Assembly (NCBI GenBank): GCA_963848035.1
Contig: CAWKCD010000003.1
Coordinates: 124,001 to 188,000, forward strand
Reading direction: 5' to 3'
Length of the DNA: 64,000 bases
DNA from: JAVVHH01 sp963848035
GTDB taxonomy: Bacteria > Pseudomonadota > Alphaproteobacteria > Acetobacterales > Acetobacteraceae
Position numbers and translations under genes: made by a program. This document shows, piece after piece, positions 26,779 through 35,575 of the stretch. Numbering within the stretch: position 1 is the stretch's first letter; each line of letters starts with the position of its first letter. The notes beneath the pieces are model-generated. The model saw only the letters and a program-made list of their open reading frames with translations. It searched no databases and was not told the origin of the DNA.

Positions 26779-27519
26779 TTAAACCTTCCTCTCGGTGATC
26801 TTGTCGATGGCCGACTGCATCCGATCAGCCTCGGACTGGATGAACTGGGATGTGAACTGGAAGGATCGGAGGTCGTCCATCATTCGGGTCGTTTCCAGAA
26901 TGGGCTGAACGTTGCTGCTCTCGACCGCACCCTGGACGACTTTGGCCTGCTGCACCGGGCTTGTTGCGGTATCGGCCCGAAGGTTCAGGCTGCCCTCGGC
27001 GGTCATGCGGTTGACGTCGGCGGGCTGGACAACGCCGATACGGCCGATCTGGCCGGACTCGGTGCTGATGGTGCCGTCCGCGGTGATGGTGATGTCCGCA
27101 TCTGTCGGGGAGAGGCGGAGGGGTTGGCCGGCTGCATCGAGCAGCTTGTTGCCCTGCATGTCGCCGATGGTGCCGTCGGCTTGCTGGGTGAAGTGGCCGG
27201 CGCGGGTCAGACGCGGACCCTGGGGCGTGCCGACGGTGAAGAAGCCGTCACCGGCGATGGCGAGATCGAGGGGGTTGCTGGTGTGCTCGAGGACGCCCGA
27301 TTGCTGCTCGCGGTAGGTGGCGCGATCCTGGGTGTAGGCGACGGTGCGGTCGCCGGGCGGCGCGTTGGTGCCGACCTGGTTGGAGAGCCAATCGCTGAAC
27401 AGGACGCGGCTGCCCTTGAAGCCGGGCGTGCTGCTGTTGGCGAGGTTGGCAGCGGTCACGTCCATCGCGCGCTGCTGGGCGGAGAGGCGGGAGAGGGCAA
27501 TGTAGGTAGGCAGTTCCAT
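26779..27519 (-). CDS. flgF: flagellar basal-body rod protein FlgF
   Basis: 246 residues. The start (TYIALSRLSAQQRAMDVTAANLANSSTPGFKG, in parts) and the LDLAIAGDGFFTV segment are FlgF-like. It is the first gene of the operon behind a consensus sigma-54 promoter at 27551-27565 and precedes flgG by one base. Confidence 0.94.
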   Translation of the reverse strand: MELPTYIALSRLSAQQRAMDVTAANLANSSTPGFKGSRVLFSDWLSNQVGTNAPPGDRTVAYTQDRATYREQQSGVLEHTSNPLDLAIAGDGFFTVGTPQGPRLTRAGHFTQQADGTIGDMQGNKLLDAAGQPLRLSPTDADITITADGTISTESGQIGRIGVVQPADVNRMTAEGSLNLRADTATSPVQQAKVVQGAVESSNVQPILETTRMMDDLRSFQFTSQFIQSEADRMQSAIDKITERKV

Positions 27520-27550
27520 GGTTCGTCCGGACGATGTCGAGGACGTAACC

Positions 27551-27565
27551 GCAAGAGACGTGCCA
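27551..27565 (-). promoter_or_regulatory. sigma-54 promoter for flgF-flgG-flgA-flgH
   Basis: The minus strand reads TGGCACG-TCTC-TTGC, a perfect consensus match, with a predicted start near 27539. The palindrome lies 45 bp upstream. Confidence 0.88.
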
Positions 27566-27609
27566 GAGGTGGAAGACCGATGTGCGCTGGAGATGAGGCG
27601 CGAAGGGGT

Positions 27610-27624
27610 CGGCAGAAATTGCCG
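27610..27624. promoter_or_regulatory. palindrome upstream of flgF (ftr-like operator)
   Basis: CGGCA-GAAAT-TGCCG, the fourth copy of the flagellar palindrome, 45 bp upstream of the flgF -24 element. This is the same spacing as at flgI. Confidence 0.75.
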
Positions 27625-27654
27625 TGCGGGTCGGTATGTGCCGGGTCGGTTGGG

Positions 27655-28952
27655 TTAGACCGGGAGCCGCATGCGCGCGCGCAGACCGCCGAGAGGGCTC
27701 TCCTCGAGGTGGATCTCGCCACCGTGGGCGCGGGCGATGTCACGGGCGATCGTCAGGCCGAGACCGGTGCCGTCGAGGCTGCCGCTCTCGAACGGCTTGA
27801 AGACAGATTTCGCGGCGATCGGGGGTGATGCCGGGGCCGTTGTCGTCGACGAGGACCGATACGGTGCGGCCTTGGGGCAGCACGGTAAGGCGGACGCGGG
27901 TGGCGTGACGGCGCGCATTGTCGACGAGGTTGGTCACGGCGCGGCGGGCGGCGTCGGGGCGGAGGTGGACGGTCAGGCTGACGGGGCTTTCGAGTTCTAC
28001 CCGGGCGCCTGCGCGACGGGCGGCTGTGGCGACGTCCTCGAGCATGGCGGGGAGGTCGACGGGCTGCGCCTGCTCGCTGCCCTCGCCGCGCGCAAAGGCG
28101 AGGTAGCCGGTGACCATGCGTTCCATCTCGGAGACGTCGGCGTTCATGTCGGCGATGTCGGGTTCGAGTTCGGGCGTTTTCGGCAGCATGGCGAGGGCGA
28201 GGCGCAGACGGGTGATGGGGGTTCGGAGGTCATGGGAGACGCCGGCGAGCATTTCGGTGCGCTGGGCGAGGAAGCGCTGGATGCGGGCCTGCATGCGGTT
28301 GAAGGCGGTGGCGGCCTGGCGCACTTCGGTGGCGCCTTCGGGTTTGATCGGGCCTCGGTCGCGGCCGAGGCCGAAGGCTTCGGCGGCGGCGGCAAGGCGG
28401 CGGATGGCGCGGACCTGGTTGCGCAGGAATAGGGCGGCGATGGCGAACAGGATCAGGGCGGTGCCGACGACCCAGAGGACGAAGATGTAGATGGTGCTGG
28501 GGTAGAGGCGCTTGCGGGGCGCTTCGACTTCGAGGACGCCGTCGTCGAGCTGGACGCGGATGAGCACGGAGCGGGAGTCGCTGGTCCAATCCATGGAGGC
28601 GGGGAGCTTGACCTTGGCGCCGAGGGCGGCGGCGAGGTCGTCGTCCATGGGGCCGGGGAGATTGATGCGCGGGCGATTGTCGAGCACGGCGCCGGGCTTG
28701 AGGCGCATGGGGAGTTCGAACAGGCGGAGCGCGGTGCCGAGGGTGAGTTCGCGATCGTCGGGGTAGCGGTTGAGGAGGACGATGGTTTGGGCGATCTCGC
28801 CGGCGACGGCGGTGGAGAGGCGGCGTGAGATGAAGTCGAGATGGCCGCCGTAGAAGATGGTGAAGGTGACGGCTTGAAGCAGAACGAGCGGGACGAGGAC
28901 GATGAGGAGCGAGCGTCCGAGTAGGCCGCGCGGCAGGAAGTTTCTTGATCAT
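27655..28952 (-). CDS. sensor histidine kinase (EnvZ-like), two frameshifts as sequenced
   Basis: About 430 residues after repair. There are two transmembrane segments (near the N-terminus, LLGRSLLIVLVPLVLLQAV, and YIFVLWVVGTALILFAIAAL). A HAMP linker is followed by H-box VSHDLRTPITRLRL, N-box NLVDNARRHA, G1 DDNGPGI and G2 GTGLGLTIARD. The ATG at 28952 overlaps the regulator's stop (TGATG), but one extra base near 28940-28943 shifts the frame. A second extra base in the run at 27808-27810 separates G1 from the rest of the ATPase domain. It forms a two-component pair with the gene upstream; the signal is unknown. Confidence 0.85.
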
Positions 28953-29644
28953 CAGGTGCCAGGCTTGAGGACGTAGCCGCGGCCGCGGACGGTATGGAGG
29001 AAGCGGGGCTCGCGGGGGTCGGTCTCGATCTTGCGGCGGAGGCGGGTGACCTGGACGTCGATGGCGCGCTCGCCGGCTTCGTCCATCTGCAGGAGATCGA
29101 CGATGGCTTCGCGGGAGAGCACGTCGCCGGGTCGGCGGGCGAGGGCTTGGAGGAGGGCGGCCTCGCCGCCGGTGAGATGGATGATGCCGTCGGGGCCGGT
29201 GAGTTCGGCGCGTTCGGCATCGAATTCGAGTGCGCCGAGGCGGATCAGGGGCTGGACGCCGATCGGGGCCGGGGTGCGGCGGCGGAGCATGGCGCGGAGT
29301 CGGAGGACGAGTTCGTAGGGTTCGAAGGGTTTGGGCAGGTAATCGTCGGCACCGGCCTCGAAGCCGGCGATGCGGTCTTCGGGGGCGCCGCGTGCGGTGA
29401 GCAGCAATATAGGTACGTCGGCGCGTTCGGCGCGGAGGGCGGCGGTGAGGGAGAGGCCGGTCTCGTGGGGCATCATGACGTCGAGGACGAGGAGATCCGG
29501 CTGGACGACGCGGAGCTTGTCGCGCGCTTCGGCGGCGTGGCTGGCGGCGGTGACGCGGAAGCCCTGCTCGACGAGGTAGCGGGAGAGCAGGTTGCGGAGG
29601 CGCACATCGTCATCGACGACGAGGACGTGCGCTTCCTCGGTCAC
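28952..29644 (-). CDS. OmpR/PhoB-family response regulator
   Basis: 230 residues. The receiver domain has acidic pocket DDD (11-13), phospho-acceptor Asp55 in LLVLDVMMPHETG and Lys105 in LPKPF. The C-terminal winged helix has DVQVTRLRRKIE and FLHTVRGRGYVL. It is coupled to the histidine kinase. By similarity of pair and order it belongs with OmpR/EnvZ-like osmotic or envelope sensing, but the target is not readable. Confidence 0.92.
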   Translation of the reverse strand: MTEEAHVLVVDDDVRLRNLLSRYLVEQGFRVTAASHAAEARDKLRVVQPDLLVLDVMMPHETGLSLTAALRAERADVPILLLTARGAPEDRIAGFEAGADDYLPKPFEPYELVLRLRAMLRRRTPAPIGVQPLIRLGALEFDAERAELTGPDGIIHLTGGEAALLQALARRPGDVLSREAIVDLLQMDEAGERAIDVQVTRLRRKIETDPREPRFLHTVRGRGYVLKPGT

Positions 29645-30186
29645 GGCCGGCGCCCGGCGGGAGGATCGAGCAGGGCGCGGGTGTCCTCGTCCATGATGCC
29701 GCGCATGACCCGGCGGAAGCCCTCGACAGCGGGGGCGCCGGCCTCTCGGTAGGCGGCGGCGAGACGTTCGCGCTGACGTTCGAAGAGGAGACGCTCCAGG
29801 GCTGCGCCCGATTCGGTGAGGGTGAGATGGCGTTGGCGGCCATCGGTGCGGCCGCGGGACTGCGCGACATAGCCGCGGTCGACGAGGGCGGTGAGGACGC
29901 GGGCAAGGCTTTGTTTGGTGATGCGCAGGATGGCGAGGAGGTCGCCGACGGTGATGCCGGGGGAGCGTCCGATGAAATGGAGCGCGCGGTGATGGGCGCG
30001 TCCGAGGTCGAGTTCTTCGAGGACTCGGTCGGCGGCGCCGGTGAAGTCACGGTAGGCGAAGAAGAGAAGGTCTTGCGCTTGGCGCATCTGCTCTTCGCGG
30101 AGGAAGAGGTGGCTGGCGCCGGCCGGGCTCTTGGAGTCGAGCGGGGGCATGGTGCGTTCGGCGGCAGGGCTGGGCATAGCTCCCAT
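29641..30186 (-). CDS. MarR-family transcriptional regulator
   Basis: 181 residues. The winged-helix core contains LGRAHHRALHFIGRSPGITVG, ITKQSLARVLTALVDRGYV and GRTDGRQRHLTLTESG. It overlaps the response regulator start by four bases, so it is probably in the same operon. It diverges from ilvE across a 91-bp AT-richer promoter region and may regulate that gene. Confidence 0.87.
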   Translation of the reverse strand: MGAMPSPAAERTMPPLDSKSPAGASHLFLREEQMRQAQDLLFFAYRDFTGAADRVLEELDLGRAHHRALHFIGRSPGITVGDLLAILRITKQSLARVLTALVDRGYVAQSRGRTDGRQRHLTLTESGAALERLLFERQRERLAAAYREAGAPAVEGFRRVMRGIMDEDTRALLDPPAGRRP

Positions 30187-30209
30187 TCCATTCAGTTAGG
30201 GCAGAATTG

Positions 30210-30238
30210 TTGACGTATTCCGAAGATCATTTTAGTTT
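30210..30238 (+). promoter_or_regulatory. sigma-70 type promoter for the aminotransferase
   Basis: TTGACG (-35), 17-bp spacer, TAGTTT (-10), in a locally AT-rich stretch. The gene's RBS GTGGAGG precedes ATG 30278. Confidence 0.45.
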
Positions 30239-30277
30239 TTTGGGGTGACAAGCAACATAATTACGTGGAGGTAAGCC

Positions 30278-31172
30278 ATGACGTTAGTTCCATTCGACGA
30301 TCGTGACGGTGTCATCTGGTTGGACGGGGTCCTGGTGCCGTGGCGTGAGGCGAAGCTGCATGTTCTATCGCATGGGCTGCACTATGCCAGCGGGGTGTTC
30401 GAAGGGGAGCGGGCGTATTCGGGAAACATCTTCAAACTCCGGGAACATTCGGACCGGCTGATCCGCTCGTGCGAGATCCTCGGTTTCAAGATCCCGTACT
30501 CGGCCGATCAGATCGATGCGGCCTGCCGGGAGGTCGTTTCGGCCAACGGGTTGGTGGACGCATATGTCCGGCCGATCGCCTGGCGGGGGAGCGAGCAGCT
30601 GTCGGTTTCGGCGCCGCAAACAACGATCCATCTGGCGATCGCTTGCTGGGCGTGGCCCAACCTGTTCGGGGCGGACCGCATGAAGGGCGTCCGGTTGGGG
30701 ATGGCGAAGTGGCGGCGGCCGCATCCGCAGACGGCGCCGACGGCGAGCAAGGCGGCCGGGCTGTACATGATCGGGACGATGTCTCGGCATGCGGCCGAGG
30801 AGGAGGGGTTCGACGATGCGCTGATGCTGGATTGGCGCGGGCTCGTGGCGGAGGCGACGGGCGCCAACTTGTTCCTGGTCATGGACGGCGAGGTGCACAC
30901 GCCGGTGCCGGATTGCTTCTTGGACGGGATCACGCGTCGGACGGTGATGACCCTGGCGCGGCAGCGGCAGATGAAGGTTGTGGAGCGGGTGATCGAGGAG
31001 GCGGAGCTGGGGCGGGCTAGCGAGGCGTTCCTTGCCGGCACCGCGGCGGAGGTGACGCCGGTTCGGCAGATCGGGGCGCATCAATATGTGCCGGGTCCGA
31101 TCACGGAGACGCTTGGTCGCGGATTATCATGCGCTGGTGCGGATGGGTCCGAGCGACGGGCCGGCGGCGTAG
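30278..31172 (+). CDS. ilvE: branched-chain amino acid aminotransferase, frameshifted at the C-terminus
   Basis: About 297 residues after repair. Fold-type IV PLP enzyme: LSHGLHYASGVFEGERAY, the catalytic lysine in PTASKAAGLYM, and ATGANLFLVMDGEVHTP are visible. It transfers amino groups for Leu, Ile and Val. As sequenced, the frame runs on to 31222 with an arginine/serine-rich tail. Removing one T at 31113-31114 gives the normal ending ETLVADYHALVRMGPSDGPA and a stop at 31172. The repaired end still overlaps the convergent membrane-protein gene. Confidence 0.9.
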
Positions 31173-32440
31173 TCCGGATCAGCATCGGAAGCAGGAGAAG
31201 CCAGGCGAGCCGAGCTTCATAACGGTCGTGAACGGTCGACAACGCTCCGGTGGCGAGGGCGTTGGCGGCCAGCGCGATCAGGAGGAGGGCGGTGAGGTCG
31301 GCTCGGGGCGACGGGCGACGCAGGCCTTGGACGAGGATCGAGGCGGCGGCGAAGAGGGCGGCGAGGAGGGCGAGACGGTGGAGCGGAACGAGTTCGGCGG
31401 CTAGGGGGGCGAGCGTGCCGTTGGCTTGCCGACTGGCGTCGAAGCGGCGGAGCTCTGCGGCGGGGTAGAAGCGGGCGATCCGAGGGCGGACGGCTTCGGC
31501 GAGGAAGTCGGGGACGAGCGTGTCGCCGATATCAGCCCGGATCAGTTGATGGGCGGCGTTGCGGTAAGCGTCGCGCAAGACGCGCAGCGGTTCGGCACGG
31601 ATCGTTCCTGAGACGATCTGGGATGCCTGGGCCGCGAACTCGGCGAGCGGCATCGGATCGGCCCAGAAGGGGCTCTTCGCGTCCCACAGGAACTGGTCGC
31701 TGTCGTCGGTGAGTTGGTCACGCCACAGGCAGAGTTGCCAGCCGGCTTGCGGGCAGGTGTGATCGAGGTAGTCGCGGGCCGGACCGTCGGCGATGAGGCG
31801 GGCGAGCGCGAAGACGCTGCCGTAGGGCGATACGGAGAGGCGCGCCGTGCCCGATCCAGTTGCTGGCGAGGAGAAAGAGCAGGGCGGCGGCGAGGCTGGA
31901 GGCGGCGTGCCAAGGGATCCGGCGATAGAGGAGGGCAAGGGCAACGATCAGGGCGGCTGCGAGGATGAGGTGGGAGAGGTGCGCTGCGATGGTGATCGTG
32001 GCGATGGCGCTGGCTAGGAAACGATAGGGGCGGGCGCGCGGCGCGGCGGTGGCGATCAGGGACAGCGCCGTGATCGGGGTGAAGGCATCAGGCATGAGCG
32101 TGGCGGCGAACCAGGGTGCGGCGGTGATGGCGGCAAGAGTTCCGCATAGGGCCAGGTGACGGGCTGGGCTCGGGGCCGCGTAGGCGCGTTGCAGCAGCCA
32201 GAGCGTGCAGGAAAGCAACGAACCCTGGGCGAGGACGGGGAGCCAGAGGGTGAGGTGCAGGCTGAGGGCGGCGATGAGCGGGCCGTAGACGAAGGGTTTG
32301 TCCCATCCCATGGTCGGGAGGAGTCCCATGTCGAGGAGGCCGCCGGTGTCGCTGAAGAGGATCGGGTAGGCGTTGAGGAACGCGGGCCAGACGAGAAGGA
32401 CGGCGCCGGTGGCCAAGACCGCCAATCGGCTTGCGTTCAT
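31081..32440 (-). CDS. multi-pass membrane protein, unknown, frameshifted as sequenced
   Basis: About 450 residues after repair. It starts MNASRLAVLATGAVLLVWPA, with ATG 32440 overlapping the moaE stop (ATGA). There are about eight hydrophobic segments with short loops, such as LFSDTGGLLDMG and YGPLIAALSLHLTLWLPVL. The second half (SVSPYGSVFALARLIADGPA, CPQAGWQLCLWRDQ) continues in another frame. Removing one base from the run at 31850-31852 joins them as NWIGTARLSVSP. It may be a membrane glycosyltransferase-like protein, but I see no diagnostic motif. The stop as read lies within ilvE. Confidence 0.65.
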
Positions 32441-32913
32441 CGCGGCTGCGGCGCGGCGTTCTCCCAGCGTGCGGCGGCTGCGTCGTCGTCGGTGCGGGCC
32501 TCGACCCAACGTTCGGCGCCGTCGGCGAACTGCTCCTGCTTCCAGAACGGCGCCCGAGTTTTCAGCCAGTCGATGAGGAAGGCGGTTGCCTCGAGGGCGG
32601 GAGCGCGGTGGGCGCTGGCGGCGAGGACGAGAACGATGGGATCGCCGGGTTCGAGGCGGCCGACCCGGTGGATGACCGTGCAGGCGAGGAGGTTCCATCG
32701 CGTTTCGGCTTCGGCAACGATGGCGCGGAGCGATCGTTCGGTCATTCCGGGATAGTGTTCGAGGGTCAGCGCGGTTAGGGGCGCGGCGTTTTGTTCGCCG
32801 CGCACGACGCCGACGAAACAGCCGATCCCGCCGATGTCGGTTCGGTCAGCGGTGAGGCTGGCCATTTCGCGGCCGAGGTCGAAGGGTTCGAGTTGGACGC
32901 GGACGGTGGCCAT
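32437..32913 (-). CDS. moaE: molybdopterin synthase catalytic subunit MoaE
   Basis: 158 residues. Family blocks: GGIGCFVGVVRGEQ, LTLEHYPGMTE, CTVIHRVGRLEPGDPIVLV, the active lysine region WLKTRAPFWKQEQF. With MoaD it converts cPMP to molybdopterin. It overlaps moaD by one base. Confidence 0.94.
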   Translation of the reverse strand: MATVRVQLEPFDLGREMASLTADRTDIGGIGCFVGVVRGEQNAAPLTALTLEHYPGMTERSLRAIVAEAETRWNLLACTVIHRVGRLEPGDPIVLVLAASAHRAPALEATAFLIDWLKTRAPFWKQEQFADGAERWVEARTDDDAAAARWENAAPQPR

Positions 32914-33167
32914 CAGCCGCCGGTGACGGGAGGGAAGAAGGCGATCTCGTCGCCGTCCCGGACCGGCGCCTCGGGCTGGGCGAAGTCCTGATTGATGGCG
33001 GCGCGGACGAGGGCGGGGTTCGCGAAAGCCACGGCGCCGGCGGCGTCGCGGTGCCGAAGCAAGGCGATCAGGTCGGCGATGGTCGCGACGCCCGATGGAG
33101 TGTGGAGTTCCTCCTCGGTGCGGCCCATGCGTTCTCGCAGGGCCGCGAAGTACAGGATTTTCAGCAT
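32913..33167 (-). CDS. moaD: molybdopterin synthase sulfur carrier subunit MoaD
   Basis: 84 residues from ATG 33167, ending in the diagnostic Gly-Gly (FFPPVTGG), the thiocarboxylate-bearing tail. It has a ubiquitin-like fold with ILYFAALRERMG at the start and VRDGDEIAFFPP at the end. A longer frame upstream is spurious because it overlaps the preceding lipoprotein gene entirely. Confidence 0.93.
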   Translation of the reverse strand: MLKILYFAALRERMGRTEEELHTPSGVATIADLIALLRHRDAAGAVAFANPALVRAAINQDFAQPEAPVRDGDEIAFFPPVTGG

Positions 33168-33168
33168 G

Positions 33169-33780
33169 TCAGCGCGGGGTCGGGACGGTCTGGACGGAGC
33201 CGTTGGGGTTGATGATGGTGCTGGTGCCGTTGCCGTTGGGGACGATGATGGCGCCGGGGCCAGCGGGCGTGTTGAGCTGGCGGTAGCTGTTGGTGCCGCC
33301 AGCGTCGACCGCAGGACCCTGCGGCGTGTTGACGACGCCACCCGGCGGCCTGGGCGCGTTGCTGGTCGGTGGAGCGGGCGGGAGATTGGGAGAGGGAATG
33401 CCGCCGGGGCCAGGCTGGATATTACCGGGAGGCGTCGAACTGCCGCGCGTGGGACGAGGTTGGCGGCCGGCCGGCAAGCCCGGTTGCGCGCCGGGAACGA
33501 CGGTCGGCGAGAAGCCGCGCTGATCCTCGCGCGTGGGGTTGTTCTGGACGTCGGCCAGCGTTGGGTCGCGGGTGTCGAAGCGAGGCCAGACGTTGCCGGG
33601 CTCGACTTCGAGCGGCCGCACCTCTCGGCTCTGGCCGATCGCGCGGCGGAAATTCTCGCTGTCGGTTTGCGGAATGTTCGGGTTCTCGCCGGGAACGCTG
33701 AACGCGTGGTCGAGGAACTCACCAAAGCCGGTACAGCCGGAGAGGCTGAGGAGCAGGATAAGCGGAGTCAAACGCCGCAT
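33169..33780 (-). CDS. proline/asparagine-rich lipoprotein, unknown
   Basis: 203 residues from ATG 33780. Lipoprotein signal MRRLTPLILLLSLSGC. A conserved-looking segment (DSENFRRAIGQSREVRPLEV) is followed by a disordered Pro/Gly/Asn tail (IIVPNGNGTSTIINPNGSVQ). ATG 33780 is preferred to an upstream ATG at 33828 because it places the signal peptide at the very start. No known domain recognised. Confidence 0.65.
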   Translation of the reverse strand: MRRLTPLILLLSLSGCTGFGEFLDHAFSVPGENPNIPQTDSENFRRAIGQSREVRPLEVEPGNVWPRFDTRDPTLADVQNNPTREDQRGFSPTVVPGAQPGLPAGRQPRPTRGSSTPPGNIQPGPGGIPSPNLPPAPPTSNAPRPPGGVVNTPQGPAVDAGGTNSYRQLNTPAGPGAIIVPNGNGTSTIINPNGSVQTVPTPR

Positions 33781-33862
33781 GCTGGGTCTTGCTCCACATT
33801 CGGAACCAATTCGCAGATCAATGTGCATTGTTGGGGGCTATACCTCAAGCAAGCGGGGCTGT

Positions 33863-34456
33863 TTAGCCGCGCGGAATCGCGCCGCTGGGCGCGGTGGCGT
33901 GGCGGAAGCCGGCCTTCAGATAGTCCCACCCGGTGACGAGCGTGAGAACGGCGGCGGCCCAGAGCATGATTTCGCCGATCGTCGACACGGGTAGGAAGGA
34001 AATGTGCAGGAGTGCTGCGGAGTTGTCACCGGCCAGCAAGGTGCCGAGCGCGCCCATTTGGAAGCCGGTTTTCCACTTGGCGAGATTTGTCACCGGCAAT
34101 CCGACGCGCAGTCCGGCGAGATATTCGCGTAGGCCGCTGACGAGAATCTCGCGGAGAAGAATGACGATCGCGGGGTATAGACCCCAGGTGGAGAGTCGGG
34201 CTTGGCCGGCGAGGAGCATGAGCGCGGCGCCGACGAGGAGCTTATCGGCGATCGGGTCGAGCATGCGGCCGATGTTGCTGGTCTGTCGGCGGTCGCGGGC
34301 GATGCGGCCGTCGAAATAGTCGGTGATCGCCGCGGCGCTGAAGACGAGGCAGGCGGCGAAGTCACCGGACGGTGCGTGCAGGGCGACCATGGCGGTGAGG
34401 ACCGGGATGGCGGCGATGCGCGACAGGGTCAGGACGTTGGGCAGGTCGGTCAGCAC
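33863..34456 (-). CDS. pgsA: CDP-diacylglycerol-glycerol-3-phosphate 3-phosphatidyltransferase
   Basis: 197 residues from GTG 34456, chosen because GGAGGA lies nine bases upstream and LPNVLTLSRI is the family N-terminus. The CDP-alcohol phosphatidyltransferase signature D-G-x2-A-R-x8-G-x3-D-x3-D is intact as DYFDGRIARD ... GRMLDPIADK. About five membrane segments. It makes phosphatidylglycerophosphate for anionic phospholipids. Confidence 0.92.
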   Translation of the reverse strand: MLTDLPNVLTLSRIAAIPVLTAMVALHAPSGDFAACLVFSAAAITDYFDGRIARDRRQTSNIGRMLDPIADKLLVGAALMLLAGQARLSTWGLYPAIVILLREILVSGLREYLAGLRVGLPVTNLAKWKTGFQMGALGTLLAGDNSAALLHISFLPVSTIGEIMLWAAAVLTLVTGWDYLKAGFRHATAPSGAIPRG

Positions 34457-34503
34457 GTGGTGCGCTCCTCCGATCTGGCCATAGGATACAAGATCGCCGG
34501 GCT

Positions 34504-34635
34504 TCAGCGCAGCAGCCACGTGCAGCCGGCGCCCAGAAAGGCGAAGGCTGCCAGCAGCAGGATGGCGCGGAGCGAGGCGGCCTGAAGTGTCGGGCCGAGA
34601 ACGGTGCGGAGCAGGGTGTCGCTCGGGTTCGGCAT
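34504..34635 (-). CDS. small membrane protein (43 aa)
   Basis: A 44-codon frame from ATG 34635 to TGA 34504, preceded by TTAGGAG at a good distance. The C-terminal half is one hydrophobic segment (AILLLAAFAFLGAGCTWLLR). It lies just upstream of pgsA on the same strand, ending before the pgsA start. No family recognised; it is supported only by RBS and hydrophobicity. Confidence 0.5.
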   Translation of the reverse strand: MPNPSDTLLRTVLGPTLQAASLRAILLLAAFAFLGAGCTWLLR

Positions 34636-34731
34636 TGTTGTCTCCTAAGACGCACCTGCAATACCCGAGTTGGCGCGCAGCGCGAAGCCTGTCCGCTTGC
34701 CTGTTGCGACGGGGCGGAGGATTTTGTCACG

Positions 34732-35568
34732 ATGCGGGTCGCTGCGTTGACGATGGCGTACAATGAACCGGTGTGGGCCCGGGTGTGGGCCGCGTTCTAT
34801 GCGCGGCAGGTCGGGGCGGCGCATTGCTTCTTGCTGGATCATGGGTCCGACGACGGGAGCACCGAGGAGCTGGGGATTTCGGTCGAACGGATCCCGCGGG
34901 CGGCGCTGGATGAGGACGAGCGGGCGGCGGAGATCAGTGCGCGGGTGGCCGGGCTGTTGCGCTCGTACGATGCAGTGGTTCATTCCGATGTGGACGAGCT
35001 GGTCATCGCTGATCCGGCACGGTTCGTGGATCTGCGGGCGTTCGCGGCGTCTATCCCGGATGAGGTGGTGATGGCGGCAGGGCTGGATTTGCAGCATCTG
35101 CCGGCGGAGGAGGCCCCACTCGAGCTGGGGCGTTCGATTGGGGAGCAGCGTCGTTGGGCGCGGTTCAGCGCGGCGATGTGCAAGCCGTGCTTCGTGCGGC
35201 GGCCGGTGCGGTGGTCTCCGGGGTTTCATGAATGCGATGCAGCTACGACTGGTAAGCCTTTGTATTTGCTGCATTTACGTTATGCTGATCTAGGGTTTGG
35301 ACTGAGGCGGCTTGAGCGCACACGGTCGCAGGCGTTTGCCAATGCCGAAACGAATTTGCATCAGCGCGTGTCCGATGAAGCGTTTGCTGAGATGGTGCGG
35401 AACATCGGCCAGTTGCCGCGGGAGGAGATCGACTTCGACGTCGAGGTGGGGCCGGTCGCGGATTGGCTAGACCGAATGCGGGCGTCGCAGAAGGAGGGCG
35501 GGGCGTGGATGTCCATCGCGGGAGATCGGCTTTGGGCGCTGCCAGAGGGTTGGCGCGCTTTGTTCTAA
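34732..35568 (+). CDS. glycosyltransferase family 2-like protein
   Basis: 278 residues. The N-terminus VAALTMAYNEPVWARVW and the DHGSDDGSTEEL segment match the nucleotide-binding half of the GT-A fold. HSDVDELVI is the metal-binding DxD-type motif. It is related to the group with AMCKPCFVRRP and HECDA further on. The substrate is unknown. It stands alone on the plus strand and ends eight bases before a convergent lipoprotein gene. Confidence 0.75.
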   Translation: MRVAALTMAYNEPVWARVWAAFYARQVGAAHCFLLDHGSDDGSTEELGISVERIPRAALDEDERAAEISARVAGLLRSYDAVVHSDVDELVIADPARFVDLRAFAASIPDEVVMAAGLDLQHLPAEEAPLELGRSIGEQRRWARFSAAMCKPCFVRRPVRWSPGFHECDAATTGKPLYLLHLRYADLGFGLRRLERTRSQAFANAETNLHQRVSDEAFAEMVRNIGQLPREEIDFDVEVGPVADWLDRMRASQKEGGAWMSIAGDRLWALPEGWRALF

Positions 35569-35575
35569 CGGGTGC

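Noticed and set aside
26023..27828. A 601-codon plus-strand frame opposite flgG/flgF
   Set aside because: It is the complement of conserved flagellar genes with Gly/Val/Asp-rich shadow composition and no known domain.
30278..31222. IlvE with a genuine 30-residue arginine/serine-rich tail
   Set aside because: Removing one T at 31113-31114 gives the normal family ending in the other frame, so the tail is a frameshift product.
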